Source: Albugo candida
Lineage: Eukaryota; Oomycota; Peronosporomycetes; Albuginales
DNA length: 64,000 nucleotides
Assembly (NCBI GenBank): GCA_040437565.1
Contig: JBDOQK010000045.1
Location: 220,343-284,342 of the forward strand
Reading direction: 5' to 3'
The first letter of the stretch is position 1, and the number at the start of each line of letters is the position of its first letter. Shown here in pieces: positions 35,961-48,817 of the stretch. Made by a program: the position numbers and the translations under genes. The notes beneath the pieces were generated by a model. It did not search any database and was not told where the DNA came from. It saw nothing but the letters and a program-made list of their open reading frames with translations.

Positions 35961-38900
35961 TTGTTACTCAAACTTCAGAGAAGCTAGCAGGTCAACCATT
36001 CAGTACATAAGACTTGTCAAAATACAAGAATTTGAGCTGTTAACGTGCAATAACAAACTCACTTTGATATGAGTCATACAAACTATCCATCGCTTCATGA
36101 AATGAAATAAAAGTGGTTTGAGGCTATATTGTGACTATATACTAGCAAAATTACACAGCTCGCGGTCGCTTTTTCTGGTGCAAATATGTCCGACCGGTCA
36201 ATAGTACAACGTTGGCTATCACCTATAAATCACGCGTAACTGCTGAGGTCTTCTTGATTGTGTCAATCTGAAAGAGAAATGCTTAGTAGAAATACCGCAT
36301 TTCCACCACGTGAATACTACTACATCATCTAACACACAAATGAGAGCACAACGGGCTAGATCATCAAAAGCATCGTTCTATTATAAACGATAGTTCCCTG
36401 AGCATCGGTTTTCCTATTTGCGACAATACCCTAATTGTACCACACAATCAATTTCTTTTGCAGAACTCCGTCCTAGAGACTAAGGAATTTATTGTGAAAC
36501 GGCAGAAACGAATGGCATTTCGAGCTTGTGATAAAGTTGGTATATTCATGCCAAAGAGTTTAGAGTGGATGACGTCTGTTTATTTTCAATACTTATTATA
36601 TCCTCTTCCTTTAAGTCCTCAGATTAATTACACAGCATTTTCATCTCTATTTAGATTTGTTGAAAAAAAACTTGTTGAATAGGTGTCTTCGATACCATCC
36701 CATTTGTACAAAAATTTTGTTGCCCTCTATAGGAACCTTGTCTCACTTTACATGTGAGCGAAACCGAGACAAAATCTTGGAATTCTATTGCAATTGTCAC
36801 TCTGGCGCATCATTGAATTCTATTCATTTTCATCCGAAACAATCATACAAGTGCAAGCTTTGAAATTGCATTCATCTTAAAGATGTTAGGTTTTAAGACG
36901 CTTACTTAAGTAACGAAGCAGTTCTAATTGATTCAGGCCGCCACCTCAATTCACCAAATCGGTCTTAGAACAATACAAAAAGTAACAACAAGAGTATGCA
37001 AACTCCGATTTGAAAACCGTAAAAAAACCATCATCGCAATTATTATTATGAGAGTCGTTATGGATTACTATCAACAAAAAGAGTCGCGAAAATCTTTAAA
37101 ACACAAAGTATTTTAGCCGGACCAAGAGGATATATTAAGAATGATTCATCCTGGCCGCTTAGAATTTACATTTTTTGTTAATCGGAACAGTAAGAAATAA
37201 CTGCTATTGCTTTGTCAAAAAGCATAAAATCTCGCTGTTTTTTGTACAGTACAACACGCCGCAATAAATGCAGATGACTGGATTGATGAACAGAAATCAA
37301 TTACTGCATAGAGGGTCAATAGTATGTATTTTTTTCGTGGCCATGAAGTGTAGAGCAACTCAAAAGCGAAAAGAAAGCTGACTGTCGTGATTTCTTCAAA
37401 TCGCTAGAGAAGCCTATCATGGAAATGTCATGGCTCTATTGGGGTCACAAATGGGATAGAAATAGAACTTTGAGGCAAAAAAGCGATAATTATTGACGAT
37501 ATATTCTATCGTGAATGATCAACCCGAGTATGTGGCTGTTGACTCGCAATCAAATTAGTTTGGCTTTATATATTCATGACTGATTATACCTTATACTCGG
37601 ACTTAGGAACTGTAATCATGCTACCAGCAAGGAGTTCATTTCTGATTTACATTCAAATTAAAGAAGAAACATTCCATAAGAGCCGTCTACAGGATGCAAT
37701 TTAGTGTCTTAGTTCGAAGGCCTCATTCTCGATGCGCAAACATCGTCCGGCTGTCAATAGTTCTGCATATCAAACGCGCATCCCATTCGCAAAAATATCA
37801 GGTCTTGGATGTTCCCTTCTTAATCTCTTCAGTATCATTGAACTCCGTCAACTATTTCCTGTTTCTATTTATTCGAAGTTCTCCACACAACAACGACAAC
37901 AACGACGTGAGAAATCACAAACTGTACCCGAAGAATTCTATCGGTTGTTTTGTAGCAGCAAAGGGCGCATTGATCGTCACTTATGGAGATTACATCTTTA
38001 GTCGGCCACGCATAAAATCCTTTTAACCAGAGCAATTCTTTATGCATGACATCAGATCCGTTCTGTATCGTCTGAGGAGCCAATTACTTAGTTATCAGAA
38101 TCGTCACGGTATTTCCAATCGCATTATATAAAATTGTTCAAGTCATTGCTCTTGAGATCTGTGGCGTAGTAGCGCTTCATTCGGGGCCTCACCTTGCACA
38201 GTATTACTTGGCAAGGAATATAGCGTTATTTATAGAATCACAGATGCCGGCTTTAAGAAAGTCTGAAGATTACTATAGGAAAGGAGAAATAGATGCGAGT
38301 GCGGCGTTACGCTATAACAAGGAACACTAGAGGAAAAGAATACCCCTATATAGCTAAGCCATGTGTGTTTCTTGTATATCCCAGCGAGTTTTAGCTATCA
38401 GCTTCATGAGAAGAAGCCCGCTTTCCGAGTTGATTATTGTGCTAGTTCTCGCTTTAGCTCGGGTTTCTATTGTCAAATGTTGTTATCTTGTTCAATACAT
38501 TCTAGCAGATTAACAGTATCGCTTGTCTGTATTACTTATACTTGCCGATAAAGTGCTTCTTTGAAGAAATGAGGTGTTTTCTCTCCATGAGCTTTTAGTC
38601 ATGAACCTGCGACACAATACATCACACTAGACCCATGTTCTTTTAGATCAAGTAAGCTGAACACGATTATAGAGCGTCAAATACGACAGATTAACCCTGT
38701 TTCACAAATTCGAATCCACGTAAATTCGAGTTGTATTCTCATCATTGAAATGATGTATTCAAAATCATTGAATATTGTTAGTAAGAATGCATAAATACGT
38801 TTCGAGAGAACGCCTATTTTCTCACAGTGACAAAGTAATGTTCCCGCATCGACGACTAGTAAGTTGCAACTATGCGTTTCATTTTGTTTATTTATTGTAC

Positions 38901-40814
38901 TTTAGGCCTTAAAGAAGTCGTTTTTGTCTAATTCTAGTAATAGAGACAACTCTTAGAAGACTAATAAGTTGTTTGTGACTGGTATTTTATGTGCGACACA
39001 TCATAAAATCAACCCACCGAGACTAGAAGCTGCTGATCGAGTATGTTGAAGAAATGATGCCGATTCGAGTTGAAGAGAAGTATGGTACGATTTTTGAGCT
39101 GCATTCGGCGTGTTGGAAAGTGAGCTTGCGCAGCTAGTAGGTTCAGATGAACGATATTTCCTCCTAAGCTTTTTCATGCTATCGATCAATGTAGTTAGGT
39201 ATAGGATTTAATCAATCGAGACTTAGAATAGTGAGTTTTGAAGCTAATTTCAGAAATAGGCATAGATAAATCAGATTTAAAAAAATATTTTTTTTGCAAC
39301 TCGGATCCTCTGCATCGAATGGGTTTAGCGACATGATAATGATGTAAAGATAGAACACACTTAAGGCAAGCAGCACGTTCATCATTTAGCTTTTCATCTG
39401 TTTCTCTAAAACTAAATAAGTAGCGTATGAAAAGAGGATAATTGAACTTCTATCGGAGGGATAGAATCTCGATACCCTTCAAAGAGTAATTCCTTTGCGC
39501 GATGGCATGACATTTGGCATCCGACGTCAAAATGGAAGTGTTGCTTGGCCTATTTGTCGCAATTTCAATTTGAAGATTTTTTCTCAGTTGTTTTTGAATC
39601 TACCTCCATTCTAGTTCTCTACACTCTGTCATCGAATTTTTTCAATCCGGATGATTGCTGATCCTGAGTGGATGCTTCATAATAGAAAATGATATCAGTA
39701 ATTTTAGGAACATGAGGATTTATATTGTTCTTCTCATTATCTTCTTGTTGTTGATATGCTACTCTACTCTATTCCACAAACACGTTCTCGATTGGCGACA
39801 ACAGATTGATTATTATAATCTGCTTACATATATCAGTATGTTTTTTTGGCCTCTAATTGGATTGTTGCTTGTAACCGATTGGTAATAGTATGTCATTTAG
39901 AGGTTAATGGTCTGGTACCGATGCTAACAGAGTAAACCACTCGTTTCAATTATTGCTATAATCGTCACTCGTCATTGGTTACCGTATGAAATTAGATTCA
40001 GGATTCTTGGACTGAAATCGCCTGGCGAATAATGCAATTTTTGAAAAATTGTGCGTTCGACAACATATACGTTAAAATTAATCTTCTCATCCCTTATACA
40101 AATCGATTGCATGATTAGTATCATGTATGGAGTAATCCTCCTGTGCTCGTGAGAAGTGTCACCCTCATACTGGTCCAAATACAGTATACATTCCGTCTCA
40201 GCATACTCGTTTGGTATCACCAATTGAATGTAAATCATTATTGAGAGTTTGTCATCACTATGAAATATAAGGGAGAGATTCCCACGCTGCATAACTGGCG
40301 TTGGTTGCCTACGGTACGGTCAACACACTGTCATGTCTACATAAAAGTTATGTGGCAATCGAAGCAATTCGCACAGTCGTTAAGACAATTAATGAAATCA
40401 GATGAGGTGAACTGATATTAAGATAGCACTTTATTGACGTCAATTCAGCCCATTTGAAGATTATAACATACAAATCAAAGTCGTACTCTAACATGTGCAC
40501 CTCATGAATACGCTCTTAATGTACTTGACTCTACGCAATCAACATAATCATACGCGAATGACGCAATTTCAGAGGATGATATAAAGTTAGGATAATAGGA
40601 TAGTAGACTATATCCACCCCAAAATATGTTGAGTTTTTCTATCGCCGACAAAATTTGGTAGACTCCCAGATCATGATCAGCAAAGCAGCAGCCTCTTTTA
40701 TATAGTCATGGCATGGAGATCTAGAGTGGAGGCAACATTATTGTTCAGCGAATGCGGTTTCGTGGGAATTCACCCGCGTTATGTTACGTCAATCCTATGA
40801 TAGATTATTCACAC
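35961..40814. other. 4.9-kb stretch, nothing recognised
   Basis: Frames are short. Two overlapping plus frames at 37694-38026 and a hydrophobic 76-codon frame at 39655-39885 are open but look like chance frames in AT-rich DNA. No repeat or RNA gene was seen. Confidence 0.4.
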
Positions 40815-43560
40815 CTACCAAATAGATTTTTCAATACCTCCCTGACAGCCATTCATTTTTGTCTCTAATGCTATGCGTGTAAGTATCGACGTTGGAGGGG
40901 GATTTGTATCGTACCATTGTATCCTTGGATTACAGTACAATAACGGCGTCAAAAGATATGGTTTCTGGCTATTGCTCCATTCGAAATCCTCCGATGACGA
41001 GTATCGAGCTAAACTTATGTCGTATGGGGAGCTCATTTTTGCATCCCTGGCATACTCCAATAGATACGAGCACCTTTCTCTCCCGGAAAAATGAGAATTG
41101 TCATTTTCCTGCTAATATGAATTGATTAGGGAATTGTGGCTTTAGAGGTACTCGAAGACCGGGGTGAAACGTTTCTTCATATGAGTGCTTTGGCTATGTC
41201 AGCGATATGGCTTTGTTGCGTTTTCTCTCAAAGGCCAATCCAGGTAAATATTGGACCTTGGATGTGCTTTTCCAAGTTTTCCTAAAAGGGGTGATAGTAT
41301 GATACGCAAGAGACACGCAAAACTTTTGATGTGCGTCAAAGAAATACGGACAGAATAATACGAATGTCGATGTTCTTTGATCAATTGCTACTTCAAAAAG
41401 ATAAACTTTGGTATCTGTGATTTCATTGCGCACACGTTTGGTAGTGCTGAAGATTTATCGGGTGCACCCTCGGGTTTTCGATTTATTCGAACAAGTTGCA
41501 ACAGTCACTTCTTTTCTTTCATCCAGGGATCCTTCAATTTAGGTGATCATTCGTATCTTATATTTAAGCTCCAGTCGGAGCCCTCACACTCAGATTTGAA
41601 ATTTATTGGTGCTTTTCATTTGGACGCTCCTGGTCGACCGCATGATTTGAAGGACTGTATTGGATCTCACCAATCCATGATGAGGTTCCATCCCACACGA
41701 CATGAGCAATCGGTTTTCTGAGATGCGGAGCATTCCATATCGTAATAGACTACACTGCTCGCGTCCCTTTTTTGTTTAGCAAAAGAATTTTCCGTCCAAA
41801 TGTCACACTTTCCACATTGGAAGATTTCCTTCAACGTTTTTATTACATAAACGGGTTGAACTCATGCTTATTGATGTTTTCGGCGTGTCCTTTGTACGTG
41901 CCCTTTGTACTTTTGACAACGGTCGCCATAGTCAGATACTGCAAAAATATAGTTTTCTGCCAGGCCACTTTTCTGTGCGAGGTACTACTTGGTCGTTAAT
42001 AGAGATGCCAATCCAGAACCCACAATACCGCAGTCAGTGTGACCTGTAAATCTGTTTCACCATTTAGACACATCTTCTGCTGTTTTTGATTTTCCATCTC
42101 CAATCAATGTGTCAAATATGAGATCCAAATGTCTCGTGCAACGGAATATCACTTTGTCCGCAACATGAAGAACTTGCAAGACCAGCTTGCTTCTCCAAGG
42201 GCAAGTAATATTCGTACCCATTCTTCCTGAATCTGTCTTTAATATACAATTTTAGGATATATCGAAACCTGGAGTTAATCGACCTATCATCCGGTGACAC
42301 GCAAATGTTTGTTTGGTTACTTCTGCTTTGCTGGTGACGGAAAATTAAGTCGATGACACGACTTGATGCAAGGAAGGTGTCCAAGACAAAATGGATGAGT
42401 GGGCATCATTGAGCTCTGCCAAGATCAACTAATTCAGGCTTGATACTGCCTACTTGCGTTAAGGCGATCCTGCTAAAATGAAAGCCAAATAAAATACTGT
42501 TGAAACTTGATGCTTATGCTAATGAAAATGATACAAAACGGCTGGTCTGGACTTTTGCGTCGTGAATGTTTGTACTACAGTTGTTTCTCCGTTACAGTGT
42601 GTGATGCATTGCCACAGATAGTGTTGTCTTGTGCAACTCGGATATATTAATCGCGCAGTGTGCGAAAGAGGAAAAGCTCGATGTGACAATGGTTGAAGGA
42701 ACTTCAGAAATAGATCTTGTTACATTCTCTGTGGAGACTACTTTGTGATGACTGAATCTATTCGATCGTTCACCCGTGTATTACCAAACAATTGGAAGCA
42801 TCATTGATTTCAAACTCTGGCACTGACGCAGAATCTTAGAAGGACCGGGTTGCTTACGTTGTATATAGCTTTGATTTGATGATGAAGGATCTTCGGCTCA
42901 AATACGTCCAAAATGATGTGTGTTATGAAGTTCCGATATGGTCCCCATTTTGGCTATATCATTTGTTATGGTCTGAAGATTTTTGAACCTGTCAACAGCA
43001 ACAGCGATGCCAAAGTACAGGCGGTAAGTTTTAATATTCTTGAAGACTGGATAAGGACGGGACGACATCATGTCCGATGGACTGCCAGATCCATGGTACG
43101 ATCTTTCAACTTCTTCTTTTGCAATCTGACTATACCTTGCGTTAGTTGCGGTTCCGGATGAAACAGCACACGACCCACATCTTGAACATTGCGCATCATT
43201 TTTTGGAGCGGCTTTGGGGAACTTGAGACGACTCATTCTTTTTTAGTTGCACTGTCGTTGCTTGAAGACGGCACTTTTATTTTGCAGTTTTTTCGAGCGC
43301 ATGTAGGAGAACAACTTGCCTGACGATGTTGATTTTTACATATCCTTCATCAAACTTAGAAAGTGTTGTCTCTTCCACTCTTTGTTCAAGATGGTAAGCC
43401 TTTTTTGTAATAGAAACAACATATTCTATCCATACATCTTGCTTACATTCCATTACAACACGTTGTAGCGTGTAGAACTTGTAGGGTGCGAGTGTTGCCA
43501 TACACTATTTGACTATTGCCACAGACAAGACACATCTAATGGTCTAACTTGTGTAGAATT
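40815..43560 (-). pseudogene. Probable CCG-type effector relic, copy 4
   Basis: Minus-strand pieces carry the same kind of Cys-x2-Cys modules as the three firm CCG loci. They are CLVCGNSQIVYG (about 43530), ECKQDVWIEYVVSITKK (about 43440), CSRCGSCAVSSG (about 43180), and CGKCDIWTENSF followed by VVYYDMECSASQKTDC (about 41700-41815). The aromatic/hydrophobic strand after CxxC (DVWIEYVVSI, SSVVYYDM) matches the style of the firm loci. No signal peptide and no exact CX2CX5G site was found, and the frame is broken in many places. The boundaries are approximate and more than one relic could be involved. Confidence 0.4.
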
Positions 43561-43733
43561 GAAATGGTTGGCCACTAGGACGGCTATATTATTGCTTTAA
43601 CGTTGATTATATTATAAACATTTTTATCTGACTTTTTGTTGCACTTCTTAGAGTAACACCAGAATACTTTTGGCCAGCGGCAACCAAAAGAGTACTGAGT
43701 TAGCACGATTAAGCTCGATTCCGATGTGGATGC

Positions 43734-44425
43734 ATGTCGATCATTTGTAGGTTTCGTTTCGACGCAGAGATTGGCGAAGTTTGTGCTTATGAAGAAGACC
43801 CTGGACGGTGCGAAATGCTTCAGAGCATAGGTCTACGTTGTTTCTTTGTGGCTGTGGTTCAACTTATAGCTATTCGTAATATACAAGTTGATACCCTGAA
43901 AATCCATTTCTTGAGGCGGTTGGCTGTGCAAAGGTGCATATGTTCATTTGTTGCCACTGTCGCGACTTATCGTGCTCTGCGAGATTATTAACAAAAGTTA
44001 TGTATAGCTTTGCCCAGCACGGAAGAAGTTTATTCATCCTAGTAGGCATGTGGTGAGAACTTTCACCGCGTGAGGATGCATTATGACCGAAAAGCGTTGT
44101 ACGGTCAGTCAAGCAGTAACATATCTGTCTTTGCAGGAAATCCATTTTTCGACAATATATGTAATGGTTGATTTCTGTGCACGCAATTCAAAAATCTTCC
44201 ATTGGTCATCAAAGGATCATTGTTTTGTGCATACATTATTGCCGTCCGTTCTTTCAAGAAAGGTATCAATTCTTCTTTTTTTTGGAAAATATGCTTTGCA
44301 TTTTTTACACTATATCTTCATCAATGTGCCATACACATAAGAGAATTGGCGAAGTTGAGAAGTGTTCTGGAATTCATGAAATAAGTGTCAGCTCGTGATA
44401 AACCGCAAAAACCTTCCGCGGAGCA
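43734..44425 (+). pseudogene. Relic of unnamed family 'B', copy 2
   Basis: It matches the minus-strand relic at 2542-3066. The first part (43734-43991) aligns through LRCFFVAVVQLIAI and TLKIHFLRRLAV. The second (44168-44398) aligns through HAIQKSSIGH, an aromatic-rich segment, HTHKRIGEV and a shared downstream QKPSA word. Between the two parts lie about 240 bp not present in copy 1. Near their end, GGAAATCCATTTTTCGA repeats the GAAAATCCATTTCTTGA found before the insertion. The extra DNA may thus be a partial tandem duplication or an insertion. Function unknown. Confidence 0.45.
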
Positions 44426-47400
44426 TCGTCCCAAAGAGAGATAAGAAAAACTTGTTGCTGCGGAAGAAGAAGATTGACTCCAGTTTGTCATGGAGTTAAG
44501 TGCGGTGGGAATTTTTCTATGCATAGAAGAGCACCCAACGACATCCAACATCGACAGCTTGGAAGCATTTGTATTGTATTTGGCATCAACCAGAAAAATG
44601 TCATTGTGACTTTCGAGCCATCTCTTGAAAGCTAAGACGGACAAAGTGTATGTGGAAATTCGTCTTCATCATCGCTCACTAATTGCAACCCGCAAAAATT
44701 TTTCACAAGGGAATCCTTCGATTGACGGCCATCCAGAGTCTCGAAACGTGTGCTTGGTGAACTTCGTCAGTAAAATAAGTCCAACATCATTCCGCTAACA
44801 CGTTTGGATGGTTCTTGTTGGGGTACCAGCATCATTCATTTCAAGTTTTGTCTACTTTATTTCGGTTCCAAGTGTAAGGTGGATAGGATGGGCGCTTGCG
44901 TAGATTGATGGCATATGGTTATGATCCTCTTCAACCACGCGAAGGTTCAGTGAAGGTCAACCTGTATGGTTTTAAGCGGAATGAACATTTGGCGGGTACT
45001 GTCGAGGCCTTTCGTGCTCTAGTTTTTTGCTTTATACCAAGCCAATTTCGGTTAGACCATCCTGCCGCATTTGTACGGGACCGTATGATATCCATTACGT
45101 TGCTTGTAAAATGATTTGCTTTTATCATGGCTTTACGAGAGCTATATTCAATTCCAACAAGTCTGATTTGTGGCTGCAACAATGTTTACTGAAAATTAAT
45201 ACCAAATACCTCTATGTATTTTACTTCCATTATTTTCTGGAAAGCCGTTATTATTGTGCACTCGTTAAATGTTGCTGCGCATAAGGTAGAGAAACGACAA
45301 AATGTGGAAACTTCGGACCTTGTAACATATTATATGTCTTACGTTGAAGCAGTACCCTATCGACCAATCATATCAATCTACACAAATTAGCTTATCAGAA
45401 GTATTTTGCTGTGCCAATAGTGAAAACGTCTATGTCAATAGTCGCATCCTTATGGAAGTAGCAGCTCAGCCTAGTACTCTGTACATTGGATGCTCACACC
45501 ATTCTCTGTATAGGGTTATCAGCAAATTAATATAGCAGTACAACCTCAGTCGCCAGCTTTGTGAGTTTCAACAAACTTTTCCACGTTGCCTATAAACTTG
45601 AGTATAAGCCATCATAAGAATTGGAACAGACAGAATGATAAGATCATAGATGTTTCCAGTTTTACAACAGTCTACCTTCGCCTCTCAGTCATCAGCCGGT
45701 GAGCTTAGCACTAATCAGCTTTTGCTATTTGAGAAACGATATTCGCAAAATTAGGTATATAAAGCCTGCGTTTCCCTCAGTGGTTCAACCAGTTGATAGA
45801 GAAACATGTGCACACATCCATTCATGGCTGGGAGATCTTTTAGGAGTATCATGAATAGCATTGCACTATCCACCCAGTTAACTGATAGGTACATCTTATT
45901 ATTATTACATATTGTTGACAGTGCCAATACAGAAGAAAGATTATGTAGCAGCTTTAAACGATCCATTGGGGTTATAGCGTAGTGTTGAAAGTTGAGGATG
46001 GACTTCATTTCTGACCAAAATAATTGCAATAGATTTTAAGAAAAAACCGAATTGCACGAGATCATTACGATAAGTTCCAGAGATGACATAGACGCTCCAG
46101 TAAGATCACAAAGTCAATCCTGTAAATTTATCATCTTTTTTCTATTATTCATATATATTCTCTATATATCATTTATCACATGTGTATACGCATTTACAGT
46201 CATAAATATGATTTGGTGGTTGAAAATTGAAGCAATTATATACCCGACGTTCTTCGACACTCGCAATCGAAGACCACAACGTCATCAGACGAGTAATTTC
46301 TGAAAGAAATATGCCTTTCAAAGATATTTTTGAAATTTTCTCTCCCTGGAACAGTAATTACCTATTCTATCACTAATATGAATCTATGCGGTCTCTATGA
46401 ACACGCTATTATTTTTTTGAGCAAACGTTATAAAGAGTTTGTACATCATCTACTACAGGTATTCAATCAACTAGTTATCGTAGCATCTTAGAAATGCACT
46501 GACGCTATTTTTTCTTGTTTGCATTTTCTTACTTTCTATCCCAATAGGGTGCTTTCTGGATGAGGTGCCTCTGACGGATTTTTATTGCAAGAATTTGCCA
46601 GATAAATGTTTATTAGTCGTAGAAAGACCCTTTCAATAAACGGTTTGACCAAAATTCTAATGGTCTTATCGCCTCTTATAAGTGACGTATCGCTTGGTGT
46701 CAATCCTACTCAAAATCCTCAAACGATATCGAACGTCTATGCTTCTTGAACTCACCTAATTGAGCTAAACTCGGGACAGCTTCATACTACAAAGTATTTT
46801 AATGACGACGAGTCTATGACTATGTGGAAGTATCAATACGATAGACTAGTCGCAGACCTTAACCTGTACTATTTTTCTCTATCTAATTATCAGTCAGATT
46901 GAAAGGAACAAAATACTTGTATTTTTCACTTGACAATGTGCTTGTAGCTACGTCAAACCAAAGAAGTACGTCACTTCCTTTCAAAACTTGCAAAATAAGA
47001 TATAACAGAAATACAGATGGTGATCCACAGGAAGTGAGAAGTGACTTCTTTGATGACAAGATTTTTCATCCTGTACCTCCATAGCCCTGTCTGATGCCCT
47101 ATACTGCGCGCTCAAAACTAAACTCAATATCTGAAGCAGTTTAATGTAAAAAACTGCACATTATTTTACTATTTCCACTGTTTCCTTCACTATACTTATT
47201 AGGCAACGAAGCGATTTCTGTTCGGATTCTTTGATATAGCCTTGTCGCGGTTGTGTCTGTGCTAGCAAAGCGGATTAAGAAATAGATATTTGCGGTATAA
47301 ATGAAGAACGCTGTAAAAATATGAACATCTCGAGCCCGATAAAAAGCTTTTTGCATCCTAGTTTTCATGTCAAGAAATTAAGTATTCGAGGTATCACGAT

Positions 47401-48044
47401 TATGCAAAAAGAGAGACCATTATCAATAAAAACCGTTCATGATTAGTCACGTTCGCCTTATTCTCCTTAGCCAAAAGAATATCCAGAGTAGGCATACTGC
47501 ATACGATTCTAATTTGAATTTTATCTTAGTAATGGTAAAATGCACCAGAAAGCATGACCAAGTATCAATTGAATTGTCCGAGTAGAAAATGAAAATACGA
47601 TGGAAGTTGCAACTTTTGCGCCCCATCGATGGGTCTCTTGATTTGCTCCATCGCATGAATGAGGAAACCGCACGTGTACTCGTGAAGTGCGTCGCTAAGC
47701 GGCTACCATTTGTACAGATAATACAGCGCCTATTCAAATATGAATACGTGTGCAAACATCGATCTTGTTGCTCATCCCTGGCTACTATCTCAATACCACC
47801 GACATGTTCTTTATCACCACTTGATGTAATGTCTACCTGATAATCTGAGAGTGTGCTAAGCATCAGCAGTGCAAAATCATGGTACTATCCATGTCTTGAA
47901 TCCTCTTAATGTTATGCGAACGAATACAATCAGGTATACAGTTTGCTGAGTTTGCTACTTCAGGAAAATCAGAGAATTTTATCACTTCGATGGCGTTTAC
48001 ATGAATCAGATGAATCTTCTTCTGCTCTCATAAGCTGGCTTACT
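44426..48044. other. 3.6-kb stretch, nothing recognised
   Basis: Open but unassignable frames include 44321-44644 minus, 44896-45114 plus with its minus-strand overlap, 45751-46029 minus (TTG start, no upstream ATG) and 47447-47863 minus (138 codons). None has a recognisable motif. Confidence 0.35.
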
Positions 48045-48800
48045 CTATGAGCTCTCACGTTTCCATTGAAGTGAATTTTCAAGGTACTTTAGTGCACTCA
48101 AAACCGGTATCTGACGGAGATACTGATTATAAGGGAACTGTGGACCATTAATCCCCTTATCAACGCATTCCGCGCAGTTCGAGGCTTGTTCGGATTCAAG
48201 TACCCATACATATCGCCTCAAGACGGATATGAGAACAACTTTGCGCTTGTTCGTGAGACAAATGACACATTCGGCAAATGCCGCTTCTTCCCTCACGTCC
48301 TCCAAATCGTAAATCTCCCACTCAATGGAAATGACCGTTCCAACATTAGGTTGTTTGATTTTACTTGTACCGCCACCTGACGAACTCGCTTCGCCTTCAA
48401 ATGAAACCTGGTTTAAATCGAAATTAGCAATCATCCTGTTTTTTTTTTCAAAGTCGCACATCAAGTCGTGCACTAACTGCAAATCTTTGCAACCGGATTT
48501 TGACTCAAAAAGCATGCCAAAGTTTTAGTTGTAGCCGAATCCTCGTTGAGAGAGAGTGGGTAGGTTAGCTGCGAAAGTTTCCACTTTTCAGTGCGTGAAA
48601 AACATTTCAGACACTTCGGATCTTCTTTCTCATCGATCTCTAAAAGAAAACAGCCAGGACCGATATTTGAGATGTAATCATTGTTTTGTACTCGAGATAC
48701 TCGATCCATCCATGTAAAACATTATGCTGAAAATACACTTCGTTAACATGCACGGCGTCTGACATGCAATCATCGATGTCATGGATTGTTCCACATGTGT
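48045..48800 (-). pseudogene. CCG-type module remnants downstream of the 348-aa gene
   Basis: Minus-strand pieces directly after the 348-aa frame continue the Cys-x2-Cys module pattern: MCADTCGTIHDIDDC, CLKCFSRTEKWKLSQLTYPL, then CVICLTNKRKVVLISVL with YVWVLES and CAECVDKGINGPQF. YVWVL recalls the GYVWMR word of the other two loci. The pieces sit in different frames, with about three breaks. They may be the decayed C-terminal half of the neighbouring gene, which would give it the same ~1.8-2.1 kb length as the other two CCG loci. Confidence 0.55.
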
Positions 48801-48817
48801 CAGCGCACATAGCGTTT

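Noticed and set aside
38705-38725. TTCGAATCC, tRNA T-loop-like word
   Set aside because: Flanking arms do not pair and no A box precedes it.
39655-39885. Hydrophobic 76-codon frame resembling a membrane protein
   Set aside because: AT-rich DNA yields Ile/Leu/Phe-rich frames by chance; no supporting feature.
45751-46029. 92-codon minus frame
   Set aside because: Starts at TTG with a stop just upstream and no family resemblance.
47447-47863. 138-codon minus frame
   Set aside because: No recognisable motif or leader, and the plus frame across it is also open.
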